Source: Actinophytocola sp.
GTDB lineage: Bacteria; Actinomycetota; Actinomycetes; Mycobacteriales; Pseudonocardiaceae
Direction of reading: 5' to 3'
Length of the DNA: 64,000 nt
Assembly: GCA_009377395.1 (NCBI GenBank)
Contig: WHUB01000009.1
Coordinates: 24,542 to 88,541, forward strand
Shown: in pieces, positions 19,602 to 28,522 of the stretch
Layout of the letters: each line of letters starts with the position of its first letter
Position numbering within the stretch: the first letter of the stretch is position 1
The notes under the pieces: model-generated
What the model saw: the letters and a program-made list of their open reading frames with translations, nothing else
Databases searched by the model: none
Told to the model about the DNA's origin: nothing
Translations under genes and position numbers: made by a program

Positions 19602-20281
19602 GCGCCACCCCTTCGACGGCCGAGAGCGTACCCGGCGTGATTAGACCTGGTGATGCACCGAGCGGTGACCGTCGCGGCGAGGTGTCGGCCCGCCGTACGG
19701 ACGACCGGTGTGCGAACCACGTTAGAACGTCCGCCCGGAGCTCGTCATCCGGGCCTCGGTTGCGGCGTCGGCTCGTGGGCTGGGTCTGTCCCCACACACG
19801 GCGCTCGGTTGTTTTCGAAGAAGAGTCTTCTTGTGAAGAAGAGATAACCGCCGTAGTAATAGGGGCTGTGGGTTGTGTGGACAGCGGGTGTTGTCCCAGC
19901 TCACGGCGGTGCGGCAGGTGTGGACAGCGGGCGGACCCGAGCGGTGGACAACTTCGGCGGCCGGTGGAGCAACGAGATCCGGCCGCGGCGGTCCACCGGC
20001 CATCCACCGAACGTCCACAGTTTTCCACAGGGTTGTCCTCAGCTGTGGGTGGATAACTCCCCAAGTTGAGCGCGGGCCAACTGGGTTTGAGAGTTCCCCC
20101 ATGACGGTGAGTACGTGCGGCGTGTCGTCGTCAAGCGTCACGCGGCGTGTCGCGCCCATGAATTGCCACCGCTGTCAAGCGGACGTCCGGGTCGAGTGAA
20201 CCTGCGCTGAGCAGTGAACCTTTGCCCGACACGCCATTGTAACCGATTAAAATAGTGTCGTACACCGTTTATACTAGTTAC
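19602..20281. other. Chromosomal origin region (oriC) with DnaA-box-like cluster
   Basis: This 680-bp gap has no gene. Between 19876 and 20056 lie several sites one base from the DnaA consensus TTGTCCACA or TTATCCACA: 19876-19884 and 19919-19927 (TGTGGACAG), 19943-19951 (GGTGGACAA), 20021-20029 (TTTTCCACA), 20033-20041 (TTGTCCTCA) and 20048-20056 (GGTGGATAA). Weaker sites are at 19891 and 20011. A purine-rich, lower-GC stretch at 19811-19860, with an AAGAAGA/TCTTCTT inverted repeat (19818-19832), is the best unwinding candidate. Position next to dnaN agrees with oriC. The outer parts hold the dnaN and CGNR-gene promoters. Confidence 0.85.
20247..20275 (+). promoter_or_regulatory. Promoter giving a probable leaderless CGNR transcript
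   Basis: TATACT at 20270-20275 is a strong -10 hexamer lying six bases before the ATG at 20282, so transcription would start at the A of the start codon. No ribosome site precedes the ATG. An AT-rich TTAAAA at 20247-20252 is a weak -35. An inverted repeat GTGT-CGT-ACAC (20255-20265) lies between them and could be an operator for the encoded regulator. Confidence 0.6.
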
Positions 20282-20872
20282 ATGCAGGCAGGTGTGCGAC
20301 TGCTCGACAGCGACGACGGACGGCGCTTCGATTTCGACCCCGGCAGCTTCTGCCTCGAACTGCTGCTGACGGGCGGGCCGGTGCTGGTGCAGCGCACCGA
20401 GCTGCTGCGCGGTCCCGGCGACCTGACCGAGTGGATCGCCGAGTCACGGCTGGCGCGCGTCGCCGCGCTCGACGACGTCCGGGTGCGGCCCTCCGAGCTC
20501 CGCGAGCTGCGGGACTTCCGGGACATGATGTGGTCGGCGGCGCGGACGGTCGCTCACGGCGGCACGGTCGAACGCGAGCACATCGACTGGATCAACGACA
20601 GTGCGACGGTCGATCTCAGTCCGGAGCTGGACGCGGAGACACGGACGCGGCGATGGGCGGCGCCGATCACCGGTGAGCAGATCCTCGGCGCGGCCGCCCG
20701 CGACGCGATCGAGCTGATCGGCGAGCACGCCGGCCGCGTCAGGGAGTGCGGCGCCGACGGATGCGCGCTGCTGTTCCGCGATACGTCCCGCCCCGGAAAC
20801 CGCCGCTGGTGTTCGATGCGGCGCTGCGGGAATCGCAGCAAGGTGAAGACCTATCGCAGTCGGCGGGATTGA
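20282..20872 (+). CDS. CGNR zinc-finger transcription factor (ABATE domain)
   Basis: The 196-aa protein has an N-terminal ABATE-like ligand domain (about residues 10-140). The C-terminal CGNR zinc finger includes cysteines in ECGADGC and WCSMRRCGNRSK (about residues 155-190), which bind zinc and DNA. The start ATG 20282 fits a leaderless mRNA; an upstream in-frame start at 20255 would overlap the promoter. It lies between the oriC-like cluster and an MptB-like gene. Target genes are unknown; the adjacent mannosyltransferase gene and itself are the first guesses. Confidence 0.88.
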   Translation: MQAGVRLLDSDDGRRFDFDPGSFCLELLLTGGPVLVQRTELLRGPGDLTEWIAESRLARVAALDDVRVRPSELRELRDFRDMMWSAARTVAHGGTVEREHIDWINDSATVDLSPELDAETRTRRWAAPITGEQILGAAARDAIELIGEHAGRVRECGADGCALLFRDTSRPGNRRWCSMRRCGNRSKVKTYRSRRD

Positions 20873-20891
20873 CCGTCCGCCGTGCTGGCCC

Positions 20892-20956
20892 CTCTCCTTA
20901 TATATAGGGACGCCATTTCGGCGCGGGCTGGACGCGCTCTCTATATATAAGGAGAG
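20892..20956. repeat. 16-bp inverted repeat containing TATATATA
   Basis: CTCTCCTTATATATAG at 20892-20907 is exactly inverted at 20941-20956 with a 33-base spacer. The outer flanks (GGCCC and GGGCC) extend the pairing with one bulged base. It fills most of the 111-bp gap between the CGNR gene and the mannosyltransferase gene. It could be a terminator, a two-site operator, or paired TATATA -10 elements. The AT-rich core is unusual in this GC-rich region. Confidence 0.75.
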
Positions 20957-20983
20957 GGCCTTCGCGACTGCCATGATGAGTTC

Positions 20984-22522
20984 GTGCCATCCGAACCGTC
21001 CCTCGCTGACTCACTCGAACAAACGGGCGTATCCGACAATCAATCCGTGACGATTCGACGTCGCGTGCCGCTCGCCCAGGCGACCGGCTTCCTCGGCGTG
21101 CTCCTCGTCGCGGCCAGCTCGGTGTCGGTGGCCGCCGTGCCGGTCGACGTCGACCCCACCGCGATCCCCGTGCTCGGCGGCCTCGCGGAGCGACCCGTGC
21201 TCGGCCTCGCGGCCGCGCTCGTCGGCATGGGCCTCGCCGTCATCGGCTGGCTGCTGCTGGGCACGGTGCTCATCGGGCAGTCGGCGCACGCGGTGTCGCC
21301 GCGCCGCGTGCTGGCGACCCTGGCGCTGTGGGCGGCCCCGCTGCTGGTCGTGCCGCCGATGTTCAGTGACGACGTCTACAGCTACCTCGGCCAGGGCGCC
21401 ATCGCGAATCTCGGCTCCGACCCCTACACCGGCGGCCCCGCCGACTACCTCGACCCCGCCAACCCGCTCGCCCGCAACGTCAGCGGGTACTGGGAACACT
21501 CGGCCGCACCGTACGGGCCGCTGTTTCTGCTGCTGGCGCAGCTGATCGTGCGGATCGCGGGCACGGACGTCATCGCGGGCATCGCCCTGCACCGGATCGC
21601 CGAGCTGGTCGGGATCGCGCTGGTGCTGTGGGCGTTGCCCGCGCTGGCCCGGCGCACCGGGGCGAGGGTGCAGACCGTGTTGTGGCTCGGGATGCTGAAC
21701 CCGTTGTTGCTGTTCCACCTCATCGGCGGCATCCACAACGACGGGCTGATGCTCGGGCTGATGCTGGCCGGTACCGAGGTCGCGCTGCGCGGACTCGACC
21801 GCGACCGGATCGGCGTCGTTCCGCTGGTGGCGGGCCTCGGCCTGATCGGTACTGCCGCAGCGGTGAAACTGCCCGCCGCGGCGGCGCTTTCGGTGGTCAC
21901 GGTGGCGCTTACCCGGCGTTGGGGTGGCGGGATCACCCTCGGTCGAAGCGTCACGGTGACGGTGCTGCCGTTCGCGGTCGTGATGGCCGCGTTGTCGCTG
22001 ATCAGCGGCTACGGGCTCGGCTGGGTCGCCGGGCTGAGCACGCCGGGTGAGGTGAGCAGCTGGCTCGCGCCGACCAACCAGGCGGGCTTCCTCGCCGGCG
22101 GCGTCGGCATGCTGTTCGGTGCCGACATCACCGAGACCGCGATCAGCGTCGGCAAGGTCGTCGGCGGCGTCACCGCGCTCCCGGTCGGCGCGGTGGTGTT
22201 GGCGAGGATGCTCGCCGGCCGAGTCGAGCCGATCACCGGCCTCGGGCTGCTGTTCGCGGTGGCGATCGTCTGCGGCCCGGTGGTGCAGCCGTGGTACCTG
22301 CTGTGGTGTGTGCTGCCGTTCGCGGCGGCCGGGTTGGCGGTGCGACGTCGCTGGCAGCTCGCCTGGCTTAGCGCGGTGCTCGCGGCGATCGTGCCGCCGC
22401 TCGGCTCGGACCTGCACGGCGACATGGCGAGCATCGCGCTCGGCTACGGTATCGCCGCCGCCGTGCTCGGGGCGATCGTGCTGGCAGGGCGCTATCTCAG
22501 GATTGCTTCGCCCGCTGCTTGA
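20984..22522 (+). CDS. mptB: GT-C polyprenol-phosphomannose alpha-1,6-mannosyltransferase, MptB-like
   Basis: The 512-aa protein has about 12 hydrophobic segments and the GT-C catalytic loop with adjacent acidic residues ([13 protein letters not shown]129 and D130) after the first membrane helices. This matches MptB-type enzymes that extend mannan chains of lipoglycans from polyprenol-phosphomannose outside the membrane. It starts at GTG 20984. Its 3' end overlaps dnaA tail-to-tail by 26 bp. Its location beside oriC is unusual, and specificity beyond the family is inferred. Confidence 0.8.
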   Translation: MPSEPSLADSLEQTGVSDNQSVTIRRRVPLAQATGFLGVLLVAASSVSVAAVPVDVDPTAIPVLGGLAERPVLGLAAALVGMGLAVIGWLLLGTVLIGQSAHAVSPRRVLATLALWAAPLLVVPPMFSDDVYSYLGQGAIANLGSDPYTGGPADYLDPANPLARNVSGYWEHSAAPYGPLFLLLAQLIVRIAGTDVIAGIALHRIAELVGIALVLWALPALARRTGARVQTVLWLGMLNPLLLFHLIGGIHNDGLMLGLMLAGTEVALRGLDRDRIGVVPLVAGLGLIGTAAAVKLPAAAALSVVTVALTRRWGGGITLGRSVTVTVLPFAVVMAALSLISGYGLGWVAGLSTPGEVSSWLAPTNQAGFLAGGVGMLFGADITETAISVGKVVGGVTALPVGAVVLARMLAGRVEPITGLGLLFAVAIVCGPVVQPWYLLWCVLPFAAAGLAVRRRWQLAWLSAVLAAIVPPLGSDLHGDMASIALGYGIAAAVLGAIVLAGRYLRIASPAA

Positions 22523-24062
22523 TCCGGCTGGTCAGCTCCTGCACCTGGTCGTAGATCCGCCTGCGCTCGGCCATCTCCTTGCGGATCTTCTTGTCCGCGT
22601 GCATGACCGTGGTGTGGTCGCGCCCGCCGAAGGTCTGGCCGATCCTCGGCAGCGACATGTCGGTCAGCTCCCGGCACAGGTACATCGAGATCTGCCGCGC
22701 GGTGGCGAGCGCCTTCGTCTTTCCCGGCCCGCACAGGTCGTCGACCGCGACGTCGAAGAACTCGGCCGTGACACCCATGATCGTCGTCGCGGTGATCTCC
22801 GGGGTCTGCGAGTCCGGGATCAGGTCGCGCAGCACGATCTCGGCCAGGCCGACCTCGACCGGCTGTTGGTTGAGCGAGGCGAACGCGGTCACCCTGATCA
22901 GGGCGCCCTCGAGCTCGCGGATGTTGGCCTCGATCCGGTTGGCGATGAACTCGAGCACGTCGCCGGGGACGTCGAGCCGGTCCTGCGCCGCCTTCTTGCG
23001 CAGGATGGCGATGCGGGTCTCCAGTTCCGGGGGCTGGATGTCGGTGATCAGACCCCACTCGAACCGGGTGCGCAGCCGGTCCTCCAGCGTCTCGAGCCGC
23101 TTGGGCGGGCGGTCGGAGGACACCACGATCTGCTTGTTCGCGTTGTGCAGCGTGTTGAAGGTGTGGAAGAACTCCTCCTGGGTTCCTTCCTTGCCCTCCA
23201 GGAACTGGATGTCGTCGACGAGCAGGATGTCGATGTCGCGGTAGCGGCGCTGGAAGGCGACCTTGCGGTCGTCACGCAGTGAGTTGATGAAGTCGTTCGT
23301 GAACTCTTCGGTCGAGACGTAGCGCACCCGCATGCCGGGGAAGAGCCGCTGGGCGTAGTGCCCGACCGCGTGCAGCAGGTGGGTCTTGCCGAGTCCGGAC
23401 TCGCCCCAGACGAACAGCGGGTTGTAGGCCCGCGACGGCGCCTCGGCGACGGCGACGGCCGCGGCGTGGGCGAACCGGTTCGACGCCCCGATGACGAAGG
23501 TGTCGAAGGTGTACTTCTCGTTGAGCCGGGTCTTGGAGGTCTGCGGTTTGGCTGGCGCGGTGTAGGGCTGGCCCGCGACCGGACGGCCGGAGAAGGTGGG
23601 CCAGATCTCGTGGACGGCGGCCATGGCCTCGCCCTCTTCATCGACCTCGTCGTCCTCGGACTCGCTGCCCTGCTCCCCGCTTCCCGAGCCACTGGCGCCA
23701 TTGGTGCGGTGGTTCTCGGTCGCCTTGCCGTTCTCGGTCGGCGCCGCCTGGCCCGCCGCCACCGGCTGGGCGGTCGCGGCCGGCATCTGGTCCCCGGCTT
23801 CGACGGTGTCGACCTTGACCGCGAGCGACACCGACCGGCCGAGCCGCCGCGAGAGCGCGTCGGTGATCGGATCGCGGAGCGCGCGCTCGATCGCTTCCTT
23901 CGCGAAATCACTCGGCGCGGCGAGCAGCGCGGTGCCGTCGAGGAGCCCGATCGGTCTCGTCACCCGCATCCACGCCCGTTGCTGCGGAGAAAGCGTCCCG
24001 CTGGACAGCTCCCGGACGACTTGCTCCCACACAACGCCCAAATTGACTTGGTGTTCGGACAC
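22497..24062 (-). CDS. dnaA: Chromosomal replication initiator DnaA
   Basis: The 521-aa protein has domain I (about residues 1-90), a long acidic and low-complexity domain II linker (about 91-170) and the AAA+ domain III with Walker [10 protein letters not shown] and Walker [13 protein letters not shown]-binding domain IV carries the DnaA signature ([15 protein letters not shown]). The start is GTG 24062. It faces MptB convergently and is separated from dnaN by about 2.9 kb, unlike the usual dnaA-oriC-dnaN order. DnaA-box sites upstream suggest autoregulation. Confidence 0.98.
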   Translation of the reverse strand: MSEHQVNLGVVWEQVVRELSSGTLSPQQRAWMRVTRPIGLLDGTALLAAPSDFAKEAIERALRDPITDALSRRLGRSVSLAVKVDTVEAGDQMPAATAQPVAAGQAAPTENGKATENHRTNGASGSGSGEQGSESEDDEVDEEGEAMAAVHEIWPTFSGRPVAGQPYTAPAKPQTSKTRLNEKYTFDTFVIGASNRFAHAAAVAVAEAPSRAYNPLFVWGESGLGKTHLLHAVGHYAQRLFPGMRVRYVSTEEFTNDFINSLRDDRKVAFQRRYRDIDILLVDDIQFLEGKEGTQEEFFHTFNTLHNANKQIVVSSDRPPKRLETLEDRLRTRFEWGLITDIQPPELETRIAILRKKAAQDRLDVPGDVLEFIANRIEANIRELEGALIRVTAFASLNQQPVEVGLAEIVLRDLIPDSQTPEITATTIMGVTAEFFDVAVDDLCGPGKTKALATARQISMYLCRELTDMSLPRIGQTFGGRDHTTVMHADKKIRKEMAERRRIYDQVQELTSRIKQRAKQS

Positions 24063-24606
24063 CTGCTCGGCTCCCCTCCCCTCTGGTTCACGACGATGCC
24101 GGCGTCAATGTCGGTAACGACCGCTCGCCAAGATCACCTGAGTGGCCACCTGCCCAGCAGGTATCCACATGGTTATCCACAACTGTGCACTAATGTACTG
24201 CGGCCGCAGAATGGTCTGCGGCCGAGTGCCTAAGCTATCTGGCAGAGGTGTGGCAAGGAGCCGCGCGTCTCGGTGAAAACCTCAGAAGAGGAACGCTAAC
24301 AAGCACTGCGGGCCGCCACAAGACATCCATGGCGGCAAGCATCGCACCATACCGGGCGCGTCGCCAGTCGTTCCAACTATCGTGACGGCGTGTCGTTACC
24401 GGGGGCCGGTGAAGACCGGGCGCGGCCGAGTGCGTACCCTCGTAAGGTCTCCCGTCGACACCGGGCGGGTTTTGCGTGCCCGGGTCCGCCCGCCACGTTC
24501 AGCGGAGCCAGAGGTCGGTCGGAGACACACCAGACGCAGGTGACTGCGGGCGCCAGAACCAGGCAGCCCGACAGTCGAGAATCGTACGAAACCGGGAGAC
24601 ACTGCC
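24063..24606. promoter_or_regulatory. dnaA-rpmH divergent intergenic region with DnaA boxes
   Basis: This 544-bp gap contains a perfect DnaA box TTATCCACA at 24173-24181 and a one-mismatch box GTATCCACA at 24161-24169, both on the plus strand about 100 bp upstream of dnaA. A hairpin with 10-bp arms (CGGCCGCAGA at 24201-24210, TCTGCGGCCG at 24215-24224, loop ATGG) follows. The rest holds the rpmH leader, where promoter hexamers are not obvious. Autoregulation of dnaA by these boxes is likely by analogy. Confidence 0.7.
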
Positions 24607-24750
24607 GTGGCCAAGGGTAAGCGCACCTTCCAGCCGAACAACCGTCGACGTTCCCGCAAGCACGGGTTCCGGCTCCGGATGCGGACGCGCGCGGGCAGGG
24701 CCATCCTGGCCGCCCGGCGCCGTAAGGGCCGCGCGAAGCTGTCAGCCTGA
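24607..24750 (+). CDS. rpmH: 50S ribosomal protein bL34
   Basis: A 47-aa very basic protein starting at GTG 24607 ([15 protein letters not shown]) and ending KGRAKLSA, which is the complete L34 sequence type of actinobacteria. It is a small ribosomal subunit-assembly protein of the 50S particle. It is divergent from dnaA and followed by rnpA after 21 bp, the universal order. Confidence 0.97.
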   Translation: MAKGKRTFQPNNRRRSRKHGFRLRMRTRAGRAILAARRRKGRAKLSA

Positions 24751-24771
24751 GTTCCGGGCAGCGAGGCAGGC

Positions 24772-25149
24772 TTGTTACCCGCATCCGCGCGACTGCGCCG
24801 GAGTGAGGATTTTCGCCTGGTCATGCGCAGCGGCGCACGATCAGGCCGACGCAGGCTTGTCGTCCATGTCCTGACCGACGACCCGGCCGGCACTCCGGTG
24901 CGGGCCGGGTTCGTCGTGAGTAAGTCGGTTGGGAACGCCGTCGTCCGGCATCGGGTCATCCGTCGGCTGCGTCACCTGGTTGCAGCCAGGCTGGGAACGT
25001 TGCCGCGCGGCACGACGTTGGTCGTACGTGCGCTCCCCCCTGCCGCCTCGGCCAGCAGCGCGGAACTCGGCAAGGATCTCGACCGGGCGCTACGCAAGCT
25101 CGGGCTCGGCAGTAAGGAGCGCGAGACCGCTGCCGGGGACCCGGCGTGA
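24772..25149 (+). CDS. rnpA: Ribonuclease P protein component
   Basis: The 125-aa protein has the RnpA signature: early basic aromatic residues ([15 protein letters not shown]), the [25 protein letters not shown] motif and a C-terminal helix. It assists the catalytic RNA in 5' tRNA maturation. The start appears to be TTG 24772 behind GAGGCAGG. The GTG of yidD overlaps its stop by four bases. Confidence 0.95.
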   Translation: MLPASARLRRSEDFRLVMRSGARSGRRRLVVHVLTDDPAGTPVRAGFVVSKSVGNAVVRHRVIRRLRHLVAARLGTLPRGTTLVVRALPPAASASSAELGKDLDRALRKLGLGSKERETAAGDPA

Positions 25150-25559
25150 ACACGAGCATGGCACCGGACCGTGACAGCGCCGGCCGGGGCCTCGAAGAAG
25201 GTGACGGCCGGATGAGCGAGCACGACGTCGACGTCGCGCCGCCCGTCACGGCCACCCCCGGACCACTCGCCTGGCTGTTGCAGCTTCCGATCCGGCTTTA
25301 CCGCCTGGTGCTGGCCCCGATCATCCCGCCGTGCTGCCGCTTCTACCCCAGTTGCAGTGCCTATGCCATGGAGGCCCTGGCCCGGCACGGCGCATTCCGC
25401 GGTCTTTACCTCGCCGCGCGCCGGTTGCTCCGCTGCGGGCCATGGCATCCCGGCGGGCTCGACTTCGTTCCCGACCGTTTCAGCCTCCGTGTCCAGCGTG
25501 ACACGACGAGTAGTCCGGACGATCCGGACCGTGACAGTTCGACGCAGGAGTTGCCGTAG
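25146..25559 (+). CDS. yidD: Membrane protein insertion efficiency factor YidD
   Basis: The 137-aa protein carries the YidD core ([16 protein letters not shown], then [18 protein letters not shown]), with three conserved cysteines. A GTG start at 25146 gives an N-terminal extension of about 45 residues; an internal ATG at 25212 is a second option. It helps YidC insert membrane proteins. It overlaps both rnpA (4 bp) and yidC (1 bp). Confidence 0.93.
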   Translation: MNTSMAPDRDSAGRGLEEGDGRMSEHDVDVAPPVTATPGPLAWLLQLPIRLYRLVLAPIIPPCCRFYPSCSAYAMEALARHGAFRGLYLAARRLLRCGPWHPGGLDFVPDRFSLRVQRDTTSSPDDPDRDSSTQELP

Positions 25560-26806
25560 TGTTCGAATATCTTCTCTACTACCCGGTCACGTTCATCTTG
25601 TGGGTCTGGCACAAGGTGTTCGGCTTTGTGTTCGACGAGGCCAACGCGATCTCCTGGGTACTGGGCATCGTCTTCCTGACCTTCACCGTCAGGGCGATCC
25701 TGTTCAAGCCGTTCGTGAGCCAGGTCCGCTCGATGAAGAAGATGCAGGACTTCGCTCCCGAGATCAAGAAGATCCAGAAGCGCTACGCGAACGATCGGCA
25801 GCGGCAGGCGCAGGCGATGCAGAAGCTGCAGCGCGAGCACGGCGTCAACCCGCTCGGCGGCTGCCTGCCGATCCTGCTCCAGGTCCCGGTCTTCATCGGC
25901 CTGAACCACACGCTGCGCGCGTTCCAGTACCACTACGATAACCATCCGAACTGGGGCAACTACTTCTTCGACCGCACCGGTGTCGAGCAGTACATCAACG
26001 CCGACCTGTTCGGCTCGCACCTCGGTCAGGCGATCTACAACACCGGGCTCACCGGTGGCAGCGGTGATGGCGCCTTCCACGCCACCGCGATCCCGGTCGC
26101 GATCCCGCTGATGATCCTGGCCAGCATTTTGACGCACCTGACCGCGCGGCACTCGGTGGAGCGGCAGAACCCGGCGTCCGCGACGCAGCAGACCGCCATG
26201 ATGAACAAGCTGACGCTGTACATCTTCCCAGTCGGCCTGCTGGTGTTCGGTGCGTTCTTGCCGATCGGTCTGCTGGTCTACTTCCTCTCCAACAACGCGT
26301 GGACGCTGATGCAGCAGCGAGTCGTCTACACCAAGATCGACAAGGAGGAAGAGGCGAAGAAGGCCGAGGTGACCGAGAAGCGGAGCACCCTCGCGCCGAA
26401 GCCGGGCCAGAAGCCGGGCCAGAAGCCGAGCCAGAAGCCGAGCCAGAAGCCGAGCCAGAAGCCGAGCCAGAAGCCGAGCCAGAAGCCGAGCCAGCAGAAG
26501 AAGCGCACGACGAGCACGTCGACGAAGAGCGGCACCACGAAGAACGCCTCCACCAAGAGCGGCACTGCGGCGAAGAAGCAGCAAGGCCAGACCAAGTCCC
26601 AGGGACAGAGCAAGGCCAAGAGCCAGAGCAAGTCGAAGGCGACTCAAGGCTCGTCCGGGGGCAAGGCGGCAGATGACACGTCGTCCGGTGATTCATCCGG
26701 TAACTCATCCAGCAAGTCATCGAGTACAGCGCCACAGAACGGTTCGAGCGAGTCGGGTTCGGTGAGCGGCACCGCGAAGAAGAACGCCGACCGGAAACGG
26801 CGCTAG
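25559..26806 (+). CDS. yidC: Membrane protein insertase YidC with a basic repeat tail
   Basis: The 415-aa protein has the YidC/Oxa1 core: an N-terminal helix, the cytoplasmic QVRSMKKMQDFAPEIKKIQK loop, the conserved helices (GGCLPILLQVPVFIGL and others) and the hydrophilic-groove arginine region. The last 130 residues are a lysine-rich disordered tail. They begin with eight KPGQ/KPSQ units and continue as Ser/Lys/Gln/Thr repeats. Extended basic tails in YidC homologues can bind ribosomes. The GTG start overlaps the yidD stop. Confidence 0.96.
   Translation: MFEYLLYYPVTFILWVWHKVFGFVFDEANAISWVLGIVFLTFTVRAILFKPFVSQVRSMKKMQDFAPEIKKIQKRYANDRQRQAQAMQKLQREHGVNPLGGCLPILLQVPVFIGLNHTLRAFQYHYDNHPNWGNYFFDRTGVEQYINADLFGSHLGQAIYNTGLTGGSGDGAFHATAIPVAIPLMILASILTHLTARHSVERQNPASATQQTAMMNKLTLYIFPVGLLVFGAFLPIGLLVYFLSNNAWTLMQQRVVYTKIDKEEEAKKAEVTEKRSTLAPKPGQKPGQKPSQKPSQKPSQKPSQKPSQKPSQQKKRTTSTSTKSGTTKNASTKSGTAAKKQQGQTKSQGQSKAKSQSKSKATQGSSGGKAADDTSSGDSSGNSSSKSSSTAPQNGSSESGSVSGTAKKNADRKRR
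26399..26494 (+). repeat. Eight tandem 12-bp units in the yidC tail
   Basis: The unit AAGCCGRGCCAG is repeated eight times (two encode KPGQ and six encode KPSQ). The units are nearly identical at the DNA level, so the number is likely to vary between strains by slippage without breaking the frame. Confidence 0.95.
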
Positions 26807-26826
26807 GGCAGAGAAGGAGACCGATC

Positions 26827-27384
26827 ATGGCTGAGACGGCGCAGAAGGCTGTCGAGTCGGAACCCGCCGACGTGGTCGCACCGGAAGACGCACCACGGTC
26901 GGAGCGGTCCGGCGAGGCCGACGACGCGTTGGTGCGAGAGGGCGACATCGCCGGTGACTATCTTGAGCGGCTGCTCGATCTGCTCGACTACGACGGCGAC
27001 ATCGACCTCGACGTCGAGAGCGGCCGGGCGATCGTGAGCATCGACGGCGGTGAGGACCTCGACAAGCTCGTCGGCCCGCGCGGCAATGTGCTCGAGGCGT
27101 TGCAGGAGCTGACCCGGCTCGCGGTGCAGCAGGAGACCGGGATTCGGAGCAGGCTGATGCTCGACATCGCCGGGTGGCGGGCCGACCGCCGCGAGGAGCT
27201 GAGCGAGCTGGGCAGGACGGCGGCGGAGCGCGTCGCGGAGACCGGCGAGCCCGCTCGGCTGAAGCCGATGACGCCGTTCGAGCGCAAGGTCGTGCACGAC
27301 GCGGTCGCGGAGGTGACCGGCGTGACGAGCGAGAGCGAGGGCGAGGAGCCGCGGCGGCGGGTCGTGGTGATTCCGGAAACCTGA
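26827..27384 (+). CDS. jag: Jag/KhpB-like RNA-binding protein (KH and R3H)
   Basis: The 185-aa protein has a KH-type domain (about residues 45-110, with the KLVGPRGNVLEALQELTRLA segment) and an R3H domain at the C-terminus (LKPMTPFERKVVHDAVAEVTGVTSE). An acidic N-terminal stretch precedes them. Jag proteins bind RNA and influence cell-wall growth or division. Its place between yidC and rsmG is conserved. Confidence 0.93.
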   Translation: MAETAQKAVESEPADVVAPEDAPRSERSGEADDALVREGDIAGDYLERLLDLLDYDGDIDLDVESGRAIVSIDGGEDLDKLVGPRGNVLEALQELTRLAVQQETGIRSRLMLDIAGWRADRREELSELGRTAAERVAETGEPARLKPMTPFERKVVHDAVAEVTGVTSESEGEEPRRRVVVIPET

Positions 27385-27401
27385 GCGACAAGCCAACGAC
27401 G

Positions 27402-27434
27402 ACGGGGCGGTCCGATGGGGCCGCCCCGTTTTCT
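27402..27434 (+). terminator. Intrinsic terminator after jag
   Basis: A 9-bp perfect stem (27402-27410 and 27421-27429) with a 10-base loop is followed by TTTTCTT. This classic terminator ends the rpmH-rnpA-yidD-yidC-jag transcript 18 bp after the jag stop. Confidence 0.9.
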
Positions 27435-27445
27435 TGTGTCACCGG

Positions 27446-27459
27446 GTTTCACGTGAAAC
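27446..27459. other. parS site 1
   Basis: GTTTCACGTGAAAC is a perfect palindromic parS sequence of the Bacillus/Streptomyces type. It lies between the jag terminator and rsmG and is bound by ParB to nucleate segregation complexes near oriC. Confidence 0.95.
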
Positions 27460-27492
27460 GGCGGCGCGGCCGGTGTGTCGGCGAGGGGCTGG

Positions 27493-27506
27493 GTTTCACG
27501 TGAAAC
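27493..27506. other. parS site 2
   Basis: A second perfect GTTTCACGTGAAAC lies 47 bp from site 1, before rsmG. Paired parS sites here are typical of actinobacterial origins. Confidence 0.95.
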
Positions 27507-27572
27507 CCGGTGTGTGCCGGGCGGCCGATGGGCGTGAGGGAGAATCAAGCTCCTCACAGAGCTGGAGATGAT

Positions 27573-28256
27573 ATGAGCGCGGTTGAGCATTCGGCACCGA
27601 CACCCGACCTGGCGCGACGAGTCTTCGGCGACCACGTGGCACAGGCCGAGGAGTTCGCCACCTTCCTCGTCGACCGCGGCGTCGTCCGGGGCGTGATCGG
27701 TCCTCGCGAGGTAGACCGTCTCTGGGACCGCCATCTCCTGAACTCCGCCGTGCTGTCCGAGCGGATCCCGGACGGCGCTCGCGTGATCGATGTCGGTTCC
27801 GGCGGCGGCTTCCCCGGCGTGCCGGTGGCGATCGTGCGACCGGACGTCGACATGGTGTTGCTGGAGCCGATGGCCCGGCGAATCGACTGGCTGCATGAGG
27901 TCGTCGACCGGCTCGGGCTGGCGAACGCGACGGTGCTCCGGGGTCGCGCGGAAGAACGCGCGGTCCGGGACTCGGTCGGCACGGCGGATGTGGTGACCGC
28001 GCGTGCCCTCGCGCCGCTCGGTCGGCTGGCCAGATGGTGCCTCCCACTAGTTCGCCAGGACGGCTCGATTTTCGCCCTCAAGGGTGAGAGCGCGGCCGAC
28101 GAGATCGGGCGGGACGCGCACGAGATTCGCTCGGCGGGCGGGCTGGATCCGGTCGTGCTTCAGTGCGGCAGCGGCGTCCTGGAGCGGCCGACGACCGTGG
28201 TGCGGATCCGCAAGGGTGGGCCGCGAGCCGGGCGGTCCCGCCGGAAAAGAGCGTGA
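27573..28256 (+). CDS. rsmG: 16S rRNA (guanine527-N7)-methyltransferase RsmG
   Basis: ATG 27573, behind CTGGAGATGAT, gives a 227-aa protein. A longer frame from 27510 would cover spacer sequence. The SAM-binding motif VIDVGSGGGFPGVPVAI is at about residue 70. The methylation alters streptomycin sensitivity in other species. It lies between the two upstream parS sites and parA. Confidence 0.94.
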   Translation: MSAVEHSAPTPDLARRVFGDHVAQAEEFATFLVDRGVVRGVIGPREVDRLWDRHLLNSAVLSERIPDGARVIDVGSGGGFPGVPVAIVRPDVDMVLLEPMARRIDWLHEVVDRLGLANATVLRGRAEERAVRDSVGTADVVTARALAPLGRLARWCLPLVRQDGSIFALKGESAADEIGRDAHEIRSAGGLDPVVLQCGSGVLERPTTVVRIRKGGPRAGRSRRKRA

Positions 28257-28450
28257 CGACGGGCCGGGGGTGTGTTTCGTGTCCAACGCGCCCCTACGCT
28301 GTTCTACTTCCCACCTCGGCCATGGGAGGATGATGCCGCCGCGCTCGGACGGGGTGTGCGCCGTCGGATGGTCGCGGACCGATCGCACAGACAACGAGCT
28401 GTCGCCGGTCGAGGAGCTTGAATGTTGCTACACCACGACAAGACAGGGAT

Positions 28451-28464
28451 GTTCCACGTGAAAC
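28451..28464. other. parS site 3 (one mismatch)
   Basis: GTTCCACGTGAAAC differs by one base from the palindrome and lies 59 bp before the chosen parA start. It may serve ParB-dependent autoregulation of the par operon. Confidence 0.85.
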
Positions 28465-28522
28465 GGTGCACGCTCAAGCAAGCGAGTACAGCGACGAGCG
28501 CAGGCGGGAGGTGCCTGCACCC

